DNA from: Casuarina equisetifolia
Lineage: Eukaryota > Streptophyta > Magnoliopsida > Fagales > Casuarinaceae
NCBI GenBank assembly: GCA_028551475.1
Contig: CM052358.1
Span: forward strand, 188,501-252,500
DNA length: 64,000 bases
Reading direction: 5' to 3'
The translations under genes and the position numbers were made by a program. The notes beneath the pieces were generated by a model. It was not told where the DNA came from and made no database searches. It worked only from the letters and a program-made list of their open reading frames with translations. Numbering within the stretch: position 1 is the first letter of the stretch; every line of letters starts with the position of its first letter. This document shows positions 24,170 to 36,174 of the stretch, in pieces.

Positions 24170-27100
24170 CAAGAACTGGGCTGCTATGACGATTCTGGTG
24201 AAAAGAAAATGCTTGGATGTTGAATCATGCTCTGGATAAAACGGGGTGACTTTAACTCGTAGTGCAATCCAGACGTGTATCTTTTCAGAAAATGACTGCA
24301 ACAAAGATGAGATCTGGGGAGTTGTTTTGTAACCAGCAAGACAATTTACTTTTGCACTGTGGAAAAGGATTTACGAAAATAGTTCTTCACTGTTTAGGGT
24401 GTTGGAGCCCGCAGGCTTTTCCTGTTCTTTTCTGTCATCCATCGTGGTGCCTATAGTTACGAAATTAATGTAGAACGAAAAGCTAAGCTTCTTCCGCTTT
24501 TGTCAACTCTTGTCCCTGGCCACATGGAAAGGCCGAGTTCTGATAATGGAACAGTTCCGGATGATGGGATAGCACCAATTTCCTTGAGCAATTCCCACGT
24601 CGGGAACTGTAGTTTTCAAATTTGAAGAACAATAGTTACTAGATCAATGAAAAACTCATTAGAGAAGTTGTCAATTAAGCATCGCTTTCCAAGAGATCAC
24701 TCTCCAAACACATGTTTCCACTTCAGGCGATGTAATTCATGAATCTGCATATATTTCAAGCGATTAATCTTCTCCTTGCATGGAAACTCGAGTCAGCTAT
24801 GCGGCAACACAATTTTCTATTTCAGGATTTCTCGAGAAACTTGGAATTGTCGTGTTAAATAACGGCGAAAACGAATATAAAGTTGAAAGGTATGTATTTT
24901 CTAGGATAACATATGTATGTATCCATTTCTAATTCCATTATTCATAAGAAGTGATCTTTATATTAGACAAACTTATTCCTGAAAAAACTACTAAAGAGGT
25001 AGCACCTCAAATCATGTGAGTGAGCTCACCCAAATTTTTTACTCATCCCCACAAAAAAGAAACAACGTATGAGTCGCTCCAAACTAGCGTATCTGCTCAT
25101 GGCGGCAATGACTGTAGAAGTTATTTGATCCCAGAGCCATCGGTTTCGCAGGCCACTTACAGAACATACACATCGCCTGTGGAAGGAAGGAACTCGTAAA
25201 ACTTATTCTGAAAAAGGCAATTCAACATACTTACCCCGACTCAATTCCGTTATTGTTAATTACGTAAGACAACAACCATGTAAATAATGAAATTTACCAT
25301 GTTACAAAGATCATGTGAGCACTTACCAAATGAGCCGTCAACTTCCATCTTGTCCCCAATATAACCAACTATGCGTATTCGCTTTTGGCCTCCTCGGGCC
25401 CTTCAATGCAGAGCAGTGGAGGGTAAACAGGATCTTCAGTTTCTTCTTTGGTCTCAACATAAAAGCAGGAGCACAACTCGAGAGAGTTGAAAAAGACCAT
25501 CGCAATACTACGAAGGAACGATGCAATCACACCATCGTATCTTCTGCGTTCAGGAGAGAAGCCAGGGGTCGAAGATGTGTGGACTCCCCGCCGGATCAGG
25601 CTCGCCTTACAGCAGCACAAGTTGAAGCAGCTGCGACAGGTGGTGCTACGATCCATTGGAGTGGATAGAAGAAAGACGTTCCCAGCCGCACGTAGAGTGG
25701 TGGGTAGGATTTTAGGGGTCTTAATTGACGTGGTTAAAGAGTATCTCACAAGACTAGTCCTTTTTGGATCCGCAATTAACAACTCCCATTTGTAGTATTT
25801 TTAGCTTTTGGCTTGCTTGGGTTGGAAGACTATACGCAGAAGAAAGGGACTCTACTTTTTTATATTTCTCTGCGCATGTAACTTATTTATTGGCATGTAT
25901 TTAGCGGTCAACGATCACCTATCTCTGCGTTTATAGGATTGCCAAATGTAAACGTGCAATGGCACTGCGTAAAAGGCCAGCCTTTTCTTCTTGTTTTTTT
26001 TTTTCTCTTTTCTATTGGATTGGTTGGTTTTTTTACATTACATTGCCGCGTTCATTTTGTAACCGATGGAACCACAGTATAAAAGTTAGGCAACTTCGTT
26101 AGTACACGATGAAGAATTGGATTTCATGCGTGGGCTTCAAGTAGCGAATGTGCCCAGAGCTCAACGTTGCTACAAGGGAGAAATAATACGGGAAAAAGAA
26201 TCAAGAAAGGGATAGCTTAATTCCCGAGTCGTGTGTAAAGTATTTACGACACAATCGAACTCTATAAATTTGGCTCAGAAAAGGTCAGCACAAAGTAATG
26301 CCTTGCCCGCAGAGTGATTTAAGAATCCAACAGTAAACACCACTTAACCACTGTAGCTACGGAACCATGAGACTGATAGAGTTCGAGTACTTTTTCAGAC
26401 TCGAGAGGAAGTCAATATGGGCTCAATCTTCCGTGTAGCTCTGCATCATTGCATACAAGCCCAAGCGTAATCTCCGTTCCCCAATGTGCTGAATTTAAAG
26501 ACGCCCACTGGACCTGTAAACCACACGCTGATGGACACGAAGGGGCAACCCAAGTGCGTATCATTTTTTATTGCAGAAAATGCAGTAAAGAGGAGAAAAA
26601 ACACAAAGTCAAGCGTCCAGTACTTCAAACCATGAAGGGATTCTTTTACTTTTCGCGTATAGTATCAGTAGACAAGAGAGTGATCTGTGCAAACGCGTGT
26701 CATTTGAGAAGCCATGGTTCAATTATTCAATGTTCATCGCAAAACCAGATAATGATCTTCTTTGCCCAGCGCAAACTCTCCTGTTCATGATTTTCTAAAT
26801 TCCGTTCAAAGTCAGATGATCTGTTGATTTGATATGCTGGGACACGAGCGACAAAAGTTGATGTCGAAATATATTTTTACTTGTATTCACACTACAGGTC
26901 ACAAACTCATCTTACGATCTCTTTGACTAACTTTTGCAAGGTTTGCATCAATCCCCTGTCGAGGCCTCGATAACTCAGTACTTCCCAAATTATTGAACGT
27001 TAATGATGGCCTTACACAGCTTCCTGACTAATCTTTCCGTAATAGGCCCTTTCTTTTTCGTGGCCCAGTTGATGGACCCCCTAGTTTTTTGGTTTCTTCT

Positions 27101-29300
27101 TAACTGTGGTTCTCGTTTGATTGCAACTCTACATCCTTGGCGAATTTGACAGAAGATGGAGCCTTGTCTTCACCGACAATCGCTGGCCTCAAGGACAGGT
27201 GCTTGATGATGAAAACTATGTTTTGAACAGATCCCCTGCTGTTTGGGGAAGGAATAGAGGTCTAAGAAGAGACAGCTGGGATAACAACGCAAAGCCTCAC
27301 ATCCACTCGTATAATACAGGCACCGAACTGCAGCCGGAGTCTTTCATGCTGTAGTCAAATCTTTTCTTTTCGTTTTCTTTTATCTTTTTGTCAGTATGGG
27401 ATTCTGAAACAGTGGGAACAAGACTTGCAGCATTCAAGAATTATTTCGTTTTGCCCATGAATTTTCTGTTATGGAGCCCACGTTGCGTAGTGGTGAAGAA
27501 TGTGGAAAACCTTGTCCTTTTGTTTTCTCCTGTGTTTACTCGCAGTGATTGTCGGATAGCAAAATGATAAAGAACGAGACTCGATCGCTGAGGCTTTTAG
27601 GAATTCATACAAGAAAACAGTCCGATAAAGTCTGGACAGTTGGTCCTGGATTCTCACTACGAAGGCCCGGATTGTCAATCATCTCTGCATTGCTTAAGGA
27701 TGAAGATCGACAGTTGGTGTCGTCTCCCCATATTTTACGAATATATGGAGCCCAGGCGACCTTCCAGTGAACTGAACGTTGTTTGAAAGAAAAGCAACCC
27801 CAAATTTCATTAGCTAGCAATCCTTTCTCAAAGCGAGAATCTTTATTCCATCCTTTAATCAAAGAAGATGGCTTTGGTCAACTCTCATAATTGGGACTCA
27901 TAATAAAGATGGGTATCATTTTTTTTTTCTACGGTATGCACCCATGTTGGAAAACAAGATTCTTAATATGAAATTTGAATAAATAAAAAAACTCTTTAAC
28001 GTTTGAATTAGTTTTGTTAAGGATAAGTTTATTATGATATGATATTAAAGTCTAAGTTCATTTTATTCTGTTTTATATGATTTTGAGTCAAATATTATTT
28101 AGTATGTAAAAAAGTATGTGTAGAATGAGAATTTCATACTAAAAAATAAAATATTTAAAACTTTTATAGAAAAAAGATCTTCTAATCTTTGAGCAATTTT
28201 TTTTTTTTAATGAAACATAGATGGTCTCTTAAGAAATTTTATTAATAATTAACATTGTCAAAACCTTTAGTAAGATATAAACCTAACCCATATAACTTAT
28301 AAATGGGAAAAAGAATACAGTAGATAGACCTAAAACATATAAGCTTATTGTTAGAGAAAGATAAAGACTCTTTTGAGTCTAATAACAATTTTAGGCAATT
28401 AAAGAGAGTCTCTTCTGACATCTATCGCTTAGAAAAAAATAGAGATTCTTTTGTGAGATATGTAAATTATATTAGTTTCATGTCTCCCAAATGAAACTGA
28501 GATTGCAACTGTTGAATCCTGCACATAGATAGCACGAGGAGGATGGAGGCAGAGCCCTAATGATCAACTTATGAGTTGGAATTGCGGACCAAGAAATCGG
28601 CAGCTTTCCCAGCTCAACATTCACTTTACTACCGTAAAGAATTTCGGCTAGAAAATCTTTTTTTGACTTGGCTTTCGGCTGCACAAATTCTTTACAAGAA
28701 CATGCCTGATTCTTTTCATGCATTGCCCAGCTCCATTTTTCAACTATTCACCACTCCCTTTTTGAAACAGCCACTGTTTGTGGTCAACCTCTGTGAAATG
28801 CAGGCCTCAGCTCAATTAAGTTGTTCTGCACCTGCATCCTCTGCTTGGATGCCAGCTGGGCTCCAGTTTTAATGCATGCTCTCTTGTTTTATGTCAATCT
28901 TTTGTCATTAGTTTTAACATTTTAACCCCGTGAAGAGGAATCTAGAAAAACCCATGACACGAATACTGCTCAGATGTCTTTGATCAATGTTGTCTCCTGT
29001 TAAACTAGTGTGGGCCTGTGACAAGTCATTGGGAAAACAATACGCATTATTATCCTTTCCATGATGCAGTATTCTTGTTATGTTTATTCTTTTACAGCTA
29101 ATAAAAATAATGTCGAGAAAATTATTAATGTTGAGAGCAATCTCCCCAAGATTGGAACATCTAGACATCTTAGGATTTTGGGAAAGAGAGGGTTCTTCAT
29201 GCGGTCGTTCCTTCACCATCTATTTTCATTCGTCTATAATCATTAGGGCATACTGAGTTCTAACTCGTTAAGAAACTGTTTTCTAATTTGTTTGTTTCAG

Positions 29301-29417
29301 TTAAAATTGTCTTATCCTGCTTTTCCTACCGCCACATTATCGTCCGAAATTCACAGCTTGTCGCAGCATGAAATTGCGGAGGAGCCCTCATCTACTCCCG
29401 ACTATGGCACCTTCCAG
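29301..29417 (+). other. Exon-like segment of unknown origin in copy A
   Basis: A stretch of 39 open codons (LKLSYPAFPTATLSSE, then IHSLSQHEIAEEPSS and further) lies between a pyrimidine-rich acceptor TTTGTTTCAG and a donor CAG/GTCCAC. Codon content looks gene-like, but no neighbouring exon was found and I do not recognise the peptide. It could be an isolated exon captured with the unit. Confidence 0.3.
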
Positions 29418-30425
29418 GTCCACTAATGCAAACATTTTGAAAATGATGTAAAATTAGAAATTTTCTGTGAATCGAAGAAAAAGAAGTCAATAGCCAGCGC
29501 ATGATTACCTGTTTTGTGTTTAGAAAGTCCTCAAACTGAACTTCCAGGACAGATTTCAAAGGCCTTGTACGCAAATGGCTAATAATCTCAGTAATCAGTT
29601 ACGTTCATCTGTTATCGTCTGTGAACACGATATCATTCCTCGGTCCAACTTAAAACCGAAAGACAAAGAAAAGGTTGATGAGGCTGATCCTTCAAGATTG
29701 TGGGCGTTGGTTGGTCTTGAATAATGAATCAATTAGTGAAAACAGGAAGAAATTTGCAGCCAGGGAGATCAGGAGACGCGTATTTTAACCTATAAACAAT
29801 GACTTTCGTTTGCATTTCCCTGTCCTGTCGGTTGCTCATGTGAATACTAAGAAACATTACATAATGTGTTAAATTAACTTTGCATGGGTTGTGCCACGTG
29901 GGTTTGGATTGGTTAGTTTTTTATTGTCGTCACCGAGTGTGAAAATCCAATCTTTTTCTAACTTAAATAATGATAATTTACACCGATTAATTTTAACTAA
30001 TTCCATGGTGAAGCTATGATTATAGTTTGTTTGTAAAAGTTTATATTGCAAAATGAATGTTCAATCTCACATTGATAAAATTTTTGTATTCTTACACTTT
30101 ATGAACTTATTTTTTATGTGAGAATTAACTTTTTAATATAATATTAAAATTAAATTATTTTCTTAATACCCCTATAAAATCAATACACTTAAAATTTATG
30201 CCAAAAAGGGTATCATGAGATGGTTAGTGTTGAACTGTTATGGGGAGAAAATATTTTTTAATTTGAATGTTCAGTCTCACATTATTATATTATTATGAGT
30301 GTTAAAATATGAGTAGATAGCTAATCAAATATGTGTTACCCCCTTTTTCATATCTTTGTAAGAAATATCCGTCCCTGTGGCCCTGCATATCTCGGCTTGC
30401 TAAGTAGGCCGAATCATCTTTTTCC

Positions 30426-30433
30426 TATAAATA
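30426..30433 (+). promoter_or_regulatory. Additional TATA-like box upstream of phytosulfokine gene A
   Basis: TATAAATA, 237 bp before the start codon, inside the segment absent from copy B. It could define a second, longer transcript specific to copy A. Confidence 0.4.
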
Positions 30434-30594
30434 GCACGCGTGAGAATACTAGCGATATCAACGAGGTTCTCGATCCGATTTCCCTAAACCTGCTTTCGGT
30501 TAAATTCCTGTGGTCCAGTAGATTCCGACACCGGTCAAAGTTCTTCTTTCTCCGTTCATGTTCACACACCTTATTGTCCTCTTCTTCTCCCTTC

Positions 30595-30600
30595 TATAAA
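30595..30600 (+). promoter_or_regulatory. TATA box of phytosulfokine gene A
   Basis: TATAAA in a CT-rich context, 68 bp upstream of the ATG, which leaves room for a leader of 30-40 nt. The same element is conserved at 62,179 in copy B. Confidence 0.65.
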
Positions 30601-30662
30601 TTTATAACGCTCTTATCTGCGATTCTTAACTCACATTCCACCGTTCTTCTTGACGTTTGAAG

Positions 30663-30997
30663 ATGGCCAAGCTCGCCGCCCTGCTAATGATCTTCCTCTT
30701 CTGCTCCACCCTGACCTACGCTGCCCGTCCGAGCCCAGCTCTCGCTGAGGAAGCTCCTTCGCTGCATGGGGTTGGTTGAATTACATGCCTTTTAAGACTT
30801 ATCTATAGAATTTGGTTATTGGGTTTTATGAGTTTGATTTATCGGTGGTTTGTTTTTGGTTTTTCCTAAAGGATGCTGTAGAAGCTGGTCATGCTGAGGA
30901 GTTGGGATACCAGAACTGTAAAGGACTTGGAGAAGACGAATGCTTGACGAGGAACGCTCATATCGACTATATCTACACCCAGAAGAATAACCCATGA
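30663..30997 (+). CDS. PSK: Phytosulfokine precursor (PSK), copy A, 77 aa
   Basis: Two exons, 30663-30770 and 30872-30997, join in phase 0 (donor GTTGGT, acceptor CTAAAG). Residues 1-21 form a signal peptide (hydrophobic LAALLMIFLFCSTLTYAA). Residues 22-63 are the variable propeptide, with the family's Cys pair at C52 and C60 (NCKGLGEDEC). Residues 69-73 are YIYTQ, the phytosulfokine pentapeptide, preceded by Asp68. In the family, Asp before Tyr directs tyrosine sulfation, and subtilases release the peptide to act on leucine-rich-repeat receptor kinases at the cell surface, promoting growth and modulating defence. The length is typical. The gene sits near the right end of an 8.5-kb duplicated unit; its twin is at 62,246. 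Confidence 0.95.
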
Positions 30998-32496
30998 AAA
31001 TGATCCTGTTTTATGTGTACTAGAAAAGAAGGGAGAAGTGTGCTTGTTAATAATAACATGATGCTTCCTTAGCAACTGTTTCTTTTTTGTGTCTCGTTTT
31101 TTTTTTACCCCCTTGTCAGCAAATGTTTCACTGTTGTTGAAATGAGATGTCTCATTGGATTACAGCATATCTTCCATCCTCGAATAGTGTTTACCTTATC
31201 ATGATAAACCATAGAAAAAATGTCTGTGAAAGTTAATGATTAATGATTGGTTGTTTGTAGACTTCGGTGCGTCAATATAATTACTGACTGTATACATCAG
31301 AAACAAAATCGATGTACACCAACTTCGGTTTTTAGCTCTCGGGTAAAAGAAACTATAAACATTACGAGATGTTTTTACTGCTAAAAGACAGAAAGCACCA
31401 TGCCTTGCCCGTATACCCGTTTACATTCGCGTAACGGGGAAGGCAGCTTCCCTCAGTCTAGACACATTTGACAATTTTTACAGTCCAAAGTGCTAAAAAG
31501 GAGTAAAAGGCGAAATGCCCATGTTAAAGAAAAGGGGTAGTCCATATTTTGCTGTATTCAGGAGACAATTATGCAGGTATTTCAGTTTGGCGGAACTGTT
31601 TGGGCTTTTAATGGTGAGCCGGTGTTATTCATCTTCTGTTCTTCAATTCAGAATTCAACGTCAACAACCACTGGTTCGGTTTCAGTTGGGAAGATGAGGA
31701 GTAACTCGGAGGAACATGGCAGTTGAATTAGCTGACAGTTGAGGATAACATAAAGGGTAGGGTTTGAAGAAGCTGCAGCTCTTTCCTGCATTTTTGCTGA
31801 TTGATCGCATCGTCAATGGAGTCTTCTAGAAAAGTAGAGTAGGATGGAGGTTTTGGACCTGTATCTCGGCCCCTAGCTTTTGACTATCTTGGCAATCTTA
31901 AAATTTGCAGTCTTTTATGGTGATTACATAGCTATTGCTTAATAGAAATAAGTTTTAATACTTAGACACTATTCAAGTACTGTGTTTTTCCAATGTGTGG
32001 CTTTTATCTCTAACGTAGCTGGGATATAAACAGGCCACAGAACCCCAATTGTTTGTTCTTCCAGCAACCATCTATGCATAACAACTTACATTAATCGCAA
32101 AAAAAGTTTCCTGTCAGCTGGTTTTGTCAATATGGATGGATGGGGCCGAGATCTAAGAGAATACACATAATTTGTTTAACGTTGAGTGGGCATTAAGCAA
32201 CTACATCAAAAAGCAAATGTTAATGGAAAGAGGAAGGGGCCAGTGCTGAGATTGGTGGCAATTAAACTTTATGAAGCAACTTTGAATGTGATGCTATTAT
32301 TAATGCAGCGTAAAATTGTGTGAAGAGGCATATATCTATCCTGTTCTTGAAAAATCCTTAGGAGATAATAGCAAAACCTAACCTTGCTGTTTGCGCATCT
32401 TGTAAAGAATCGTCAACAATGGAGTTCTCTTGTCTCGATTGTTTTCTGACCTTAGATGGGGAATTTGTTGATGCATTGTTGATTTACAGCTTGGTG

Positions 32497-32529
32497 TCCA
32501 AGTCCAAGTCCAAGTCCAAGTCCAGGTCC
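32497..32529. repeat. Hexanucleotide (TCCAAG)n microsatellite
   Basis: Four TCCAAG units plus a TCCAGG unit. The equivalent tract at about 51,219-51,246 is shorter, so copy number changed after duplication. Confidence 0.85.
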
Positions 32530-32697
32530 AATAAGTCAAATAAGGGCAGAGGATCAAGAACTTGAGCCTCAAAGATGGGCCTCCAAGGGTCCAAAGAAAA
32601 GGATGGTCGAAAGTAATTGTGCAAAAGGACATGCAAATTTCTTAATAAAGAAAGCATCCGAAGAATCCTTTAGAATCCCCTCCAAAGCCTCCGCCAA

Positions 32698-33295
32698 ATA
32701 TGTGGGCTTTCAGTCGTATGTCTCTCCGTCTAAGTAATTGGGTCTGATTGTTGTAAAACCAAAGGTCCTAAAATGGTAAGCAAAAGTAGACGGGAATGGA
32801 TTGGAAAGTGTGTTCTGAGCCGAATAGGTGACTGATCTGGGCTGTTAAATCACCGCAGTCTTCATCGTAGCCCGATGCGTTACCGGGATCCCCCGACTTG
32901 ATCTCTGGAGACGTAGTGGGCCTGGGTATCGTATTTGGACTGGACCAAAGTCCTTCCCTTCACCGGCGGGCATGGCAATGGAATAACTCAAACCGAACCA
33001 GATCTCTGGGCATTATACTACAGTGGATCATCCGTCATTAAGGTGAAGTCCATTCCAGGCGGAGGCCCCAAGCTCCCGTAGCCACCACGTGCTTTGCCCT
33101 CCCATCCAGAAAAAAGCCATCGTCGCCGACTCGTGGCATCCTCGTTATTCTCCCCCAATCTGCGTGGTGTTTTCCTATGCTTCCAACTCTCTCGGTCCTA
33201 TCGACCGAGCTGGATTTCCCAGCGCCTTCAAAACACGGAAATCTGAGCAGAACGAAAGCAACGCAGATCGAGCGGTTCTGGGGAGGGACCGAGAG
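32698..33295 (+). other. Probable promoter and 5' leader left from the FATA locus
   Basis: Unique sequence right of the duplicated unit, becoming GC-richer and leader-like toward the FATA start codon at 33,296. No other gene is seen. Assignment as the FATA promoter rests only on position. Confidence 0.4.
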
Positions 33296-33982
33296 ATGTT
33301 GAAGGTCTCGAGCAATGTGTGCGCGGACCAAATCCATGCCCTAACACAAGGAGAAAGCACTATTCTCTCTTCCATATTCTTCAAATTAGTTGTATTGCTT
33401 GGTTTATTGAAATTCAATTTTGCTGATAAAATATTTTACTAGTCTCTCCTAATAAAGTTGTTTACAGTATGGATTATGGCTTTTCCATTGGGAGGAGGGG
33501 GGAGGATTGTGGTTTGGGAGGGGAACCTATTTTCGCATCTTAGAAAAGATTTTGAAACTTCTGAAGATGATGCTAGATATTGGTAGTTAGAAGGTATAAT
33601 TGGAAACATTCCAATGGATATAAAAAAACTCTAGCATATTTATAGCTTGAGTGCTAAATCCCGCTTGACCCTAATGCTCTAAATTTTATCCTCCAATTCA
33701 AAACTTTGAGTTACATATTCTCATGCTTATAATTGATCTTGTTTTGCCTTCTGTAGATTGGCAATTCCAGAGGAGGATAGCAGTAGCCTGAAAAAAATAT
33801 CAAAACTGGAAGATCCTGCTCAGTATTCAAAACTGGGACTTGTGGTAAGATCAGCTGGTTCATTTAAATCCTTTCCACTGTTTAGTATCTCAATAAGCTT
33901 TTGGTTTTTGCAGCCCAGAAGAGCCGATCTGGATATGAACCAGCATGTCAATAATGTCACCTATATTGGATGGGTTCTGGAG
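33296..33982 (+). pseudogene. FATA: FATA (oleoyl-ACP thioesterase) pseudogene with most exons deleted
   Basis: The ATG at 33,296 opens MLKVSSNVCADQIHALTQ, which matches the plastid-targeting start of plant FATA. The match then ends, and the frame runs to a stop at 33,442. Two perfectly spliced internal exons follow. The first is 33,757-33,844 (LAIPEEDSSSLKKISKLEDP, then AQYSKLGLV). The second is 33,914-33,982 (PRRADLDMNQHVNNVTYIGW, then VLE); it carries the catalytic-domain NQHVNNVTYIGW block of acyl-ACP thioesterases. The exons for the first hotdog domain and everything after VLE are missing. FATA normally releases oleate from ACP in the plastid stroma; this copy cannot. Intact splice borders suggest loss by recent internal deletion or partial duplication. 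Confidence 0.88.
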
Positions 33983-34296
33983 GTTGGTAGAAGCCACCCT
34001 TCATTTATATTTGGAACTCTGGTTACAATGCCAATGCCTTTTATTTTATTTTGGTTCTTTTTTTTCCCTCTCTATTTTTGATTCAAAACTAGTCATATTA
34101 TGGAGCAACTTTCAAAAGCGCGTCATCACCTATAACTTGGATGCTATGAATCAGGAATGGCGATATGGCAGTCCGCCAGTAGGAAGGTCAAAAAATTATG
34201 CCCTTCGTGTTCCATGTATGTGAACCTGTTCTAGGTTCGTGTTTGCTTAGTGGAGCTTCCTCTTAAGGAGGCTCTTTCACTTTATGGCAGTCCTAG

Positions 34297-34430
34297 CCTG
34301 GCGGAGCATTTTTTTGCTTTCCTAGTCTTCTAAGTCCTTTCCTGACGGAGCATTTTTTTGCTTTCCTAGTCTTCTAAGTCCTCTCCTGACGGAGCATTTC
34401 CTTGCTTTTCTTAGCCTTCTTAGTTCTTGC
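34297..34430. repeat. 44-bp tandem repeat, three copies
   Basis: Units start at 34,297, 34,341 and 34,385 with CCTG(G/A)CGGAGCATTT and continue with GCTTTCCTAGTCTTCTAAGT. The third unit has several changes. Confidence 0.9.
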
Positions 34431-34482
34431 TGATTTGTAAAATTCGAATAAGAAACAGAAAATAAACAAAAATTAAAGAGAT

Positions 34483-34488
<6 letters not shown>

Positions 34489-34513
<25 letters not shown>
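34489..34513. repeat. (AT)n microsatellite
   Basis: About twelve AT dinucleotides. Confidence 0.95.
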
Positions 34514-35187
34514 ATGGAATCCTCTCTACTGCTCATATGAATCAGGACCCTCGAAATTTTGGTAAGTGTCTTCTGACTACTTGTTTTTTTCTTCAAGACA
34601 AGGCCTACAAACTTGAGAAATAAAGTAAAAGATTAAAAGGAAAAGTTATTGACACAATAAACTCTAGATTACAGAGCAATAACTAGATAGGATGAGTGTT
34701 AAATATGGCTCCTTATTCCATTGATGATGAAATTATTATCAACCTAAAAATTTGTTGCCGAAATTAACCATCCACCAACCATCAATCAGCTTTATTTGCT
34801 ACCTCTTAAACAGAGTGCCAAACTGTGGGTATCCGGAGTCCAAAACCCTGTGTATCCCTTGGTCATTTATACGATGGCTCTTGCTTGTGTTGTTACTGTT
34901 ATTTCCTATCTATCCTGAAGCCACTTCAACCCTTTTGATGGAGTTAAAAAAGAACAGTTTTACCCTCACCCATTCTCTCTCGGCCATGCAGATCCCCCAC
35001 TCCATCCTCCTGCCACAGCCCACTCTATTTTGTTGAAATACTTAGTACTAATATAATTATCAATACTAAAATAAAATATTAACTTCAATAAACGCTGCAG
35101 CCCAAGGAGCGAGATTGTGTTGGGTCCTCGCAGCCCCCGCTCCCTCTGCAACCGGTCGTGGCTCTAATGTGTACTCTACTTGGTACT

Positions 35188-35460
35188 AATATAATTAGCA
35201 ACATCAGAATAGTATGAATTTGAATTATTTTGGTGCCTCAATGTTAAGCTTGTTATTTTATGCCAATAACACTTCTTTACGATACTGGTGTGCATGAAAC
35301 GATGAAATGATGTTATTTTACGAAAATACCTAAAACTACATCGACTTGAGTTTCATTGATGGAAGGTAGAAACGGTGTATTAATTTTCTGGGGAGCTGGA
35401 ACGGCGTTAACGCCCGGCCTTACCAGTCCCCGAAGCTACAGTGCTACAGCTAAGGGTAGC
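35188..35460. repeat. Duplicated block V, left part (pairs with 41,303-41,576)
   Basis: The two blocks share AATAGTATGAA, TTGGTGCCTC and TTAACGCCCGGCCT and end at the same word, TAAGGGTAGC. The flanks diverge immediately after. Confidence 0.85.
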
Positions 35461-36174
35461 TAATTGCGGACTCGCACAAAAGTGACTGGGGTCGATTTTG
35501 GTGAGAAAAGCTGTGATATAAGGTCGTGCAAATTTTTGGAAAAGTTTTGGTATCCAGAAAAAGCTTAATATCAGAGAGAGCGATATAGCCGAATCAGAAA
35601 AAAGGCCATTAGAACAAATATTTCCCTCTACTGTCCAGTACGACCACTAACTCTTATTCTGTTAATTCCTAGACCGGAGCAAGGTACACATTACAGACTT
35701 TTCTATCGACAACAATAGAGAAAAATAACCATGCTTCCCGGGTCGTCTGACAGGTTGGACCCCTAATACCATGTTCCTGACTAAAGACCAATACAATCAT
35801 TAGGCACGTAAGCTTGAACTGCACAAAAAGTTTCACCAGTGGCTTGAACACTCGTCTACCGCCGAGCCCAAAGCAATAACAATTGTTCCATTCCCCTTTT
35901 CCTTGAAGCGGTTTAAAAAAACCCTGCACTCCCCAAAACAACAATAGTGTCAGTGGTTGTAGTCTAACAGGGCTGTGCTCTCTCGACCACATTGTGGACC
36001 GTAGCAAGTGCTTGGTTTCAAGTTACACTGCTCAAGGTGTTCCACTTACGCTTCACTATAAACTTTCATGGGTAAGGCAATTTGTTTTGTTGTTACTGAT
36101 GCTATTCTTGGTAGGCCCGAATCATAAATGTAGGCCTCCTTGTGTAGGACCTGTTCTGGACACTCTTCAATGCT

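Larger units (their letters stand above)
24170..32697 (+). repeat. Phytosulfokine duplication unit, copy A (about 8.5 kb)
   Basis: This stretch is collinear with 51,409 to the right window edge (copy B). The two are nearly identical in sampled blocks, apart from the retroelement in copy B and a segment of about 1.05 kb present only here (29,419-30,466). The left border reads CAAGAACTGGG and the right border CCTCCGCCAA; both words are fused at the copy-B junction near 51,411. The only gene I can support inside is the phytosulfokine gene near the right end. Several open frames of 60-140 codons are shared by both copies. At this level of identity, sharing says nothing about selection. Confidence 0.92.
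33983..36174. other. Spacer with local repeats
   Basis: Contains a 44-bp tandem repeat (34,297-34,430), an AT microsatellite (34,489-34,513) and a block shared with 41,303-41,576 (35,188-35,460). 35,461-36,174 is unique, without a recognisable gene. Confidence 0.4.

Noticed and set aside
25315-25795. Overlapping open frames of 100-137 codons on both strands in the phytosulfokine unit (repeated at about 58,011-58,418)
   Set aside because: The plus-strand frame is broken by TAG in copy B, and the minus-strand frame shows no family motif. Presence in both copies only reflects recent duplication.
26449-28872. Open frames of 73-113 codons identical in both unit copies
   Set aside because: Near-identical duplicates keep chance frames open. 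No splice structure or domain was recognised.
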